From positions 114,955 through 128,199 of the forward strand of contig MU646583.1 of NCBI GenBank assembly GCA_026770585.1: a stretch of 13,245 bases of DNA. The letters run 5' to 3'. This document shows, one piece after another, positions 13,152-13,245 of the stretch. The stretch comes from Baffinella frigidus. Taxonomy: Eukaryota > Cryptophyceae > Cryptomonadales > Baffinellaceae. Below the pieces are notes generated by a model, which did not search any database, had not been told where the DNA came from, and worked only from the letters and a program-made list of their open reading frames with translations. The translations under genes were made by a program, and so were the position numbers. Each line of letters opens with the position of its first letter. Within the stretch, counting starts at the first letter, position 1.

Positions 13152-13245
13152 AGGTTTGGGGTTTGGGGTTTGGGGTTTGGGGTTTGGGGTTTGGGGTTTG
13201 GGGTTTGGGGTTTGGGGTTTGGGGTGTGGGGTTTGGGGTGTGGGG
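13152..13245. repeat. (TTTGGGG)n heptamer array, runs off the window
   Basis: About 13 units of GGGTTTG, nearly perfect until the last 25 bases, where TGTGGGG variants appear. It starts 8 bases upstream of the phosphatase catalytic exon (the acceptor is at 13145-13152 on the minus strand), so on the coding strand the intron ends in (CCCCAAA)n followed by CCTTTGACAG. The G-rich strand could form G-quadruplexes. It differs from the CCCTAAA array by one base per unit and has the opposite strand orientation. Confidence 0.93.

Noticed and set aside
13152-13245. True chromosome end
   Set aside because: Orientation fits, but the adjacent acceptor and phosphatase exon require upstream exons beyond the array; an intronic minisatellite is more likely. 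This is not excluded.

Overview
The window looks like nuclear DNA of a unicellular eukaryote, probably an alga or other protist. Three things point that way. There are long degenerate arrays of the plant/algal-type telomere heptamer (CCCTAAA on this strand, TTTAGGG on the other). There is a GT-AG spliced gene with tyrosine-phosphatase homology. The genes are GC-rich, widely spaced and surrounded by non-autonomous DNA transposons and CT microsatellites. A dinoflagellate or related alga would fit, but nothing here fixes the lineage: no rRNA, tRNA or spliced-leader sequence was found.

Layout. Positions 1-2220 hold no recognisable gene. They contain a microRNA-precursor-like hairpin (1033-1100), several 9-10 bp tandem duplications and a tandemly duplicated unit that contains CT tracts. 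Positions 2240-4505 are an interstitial telomere-like array, interrupted by a roughly 410 bp foldback element (3497-3906). Positions 4590-7790 are gene-poor and contain CT microsatellite, dispersed repeats and many copies of a roughly 120 bp palindromic MITE. Positions 7997-10453 are the gene core: a divergent pair made of a triple CCCH zinc-finger protein (minus strand, 438 aa) and a small, highly charged protein with a signal peptide or signal anchor (plus strand, 263 aa), separated by about 350 bp. Positions 10454-11800 hold more MITEs. Positions 11900 to the right end carry part of a minus-strand, multi-exon dual-specificity phosphatase gene whose upstream exons lie beyond the window.

The most informative structure is the MITE family. 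It has a near-perfect palindromic body and termini reading TA-CAGGGGTACCTCGCTCATAAG. One copy (7229-7347) sits exactly in the centre of another (7159-7228 plus 7347-7384), with the TA repeated on both sides. This shows a TA target-site duplication and suggests a Tc1/mariner-pogo-like origin. Two copies lie in a presumed intron of the phosphatase gene, between two diverged copies of an intron-end-plus-exon segment. The zinc-finger gene ends in a decaying ~24 bp tandem repeat that begins in the coding sequence and repeats the stop codon region. I see no prokaryotic-type operon, CRISPR array or autonomous transposase.
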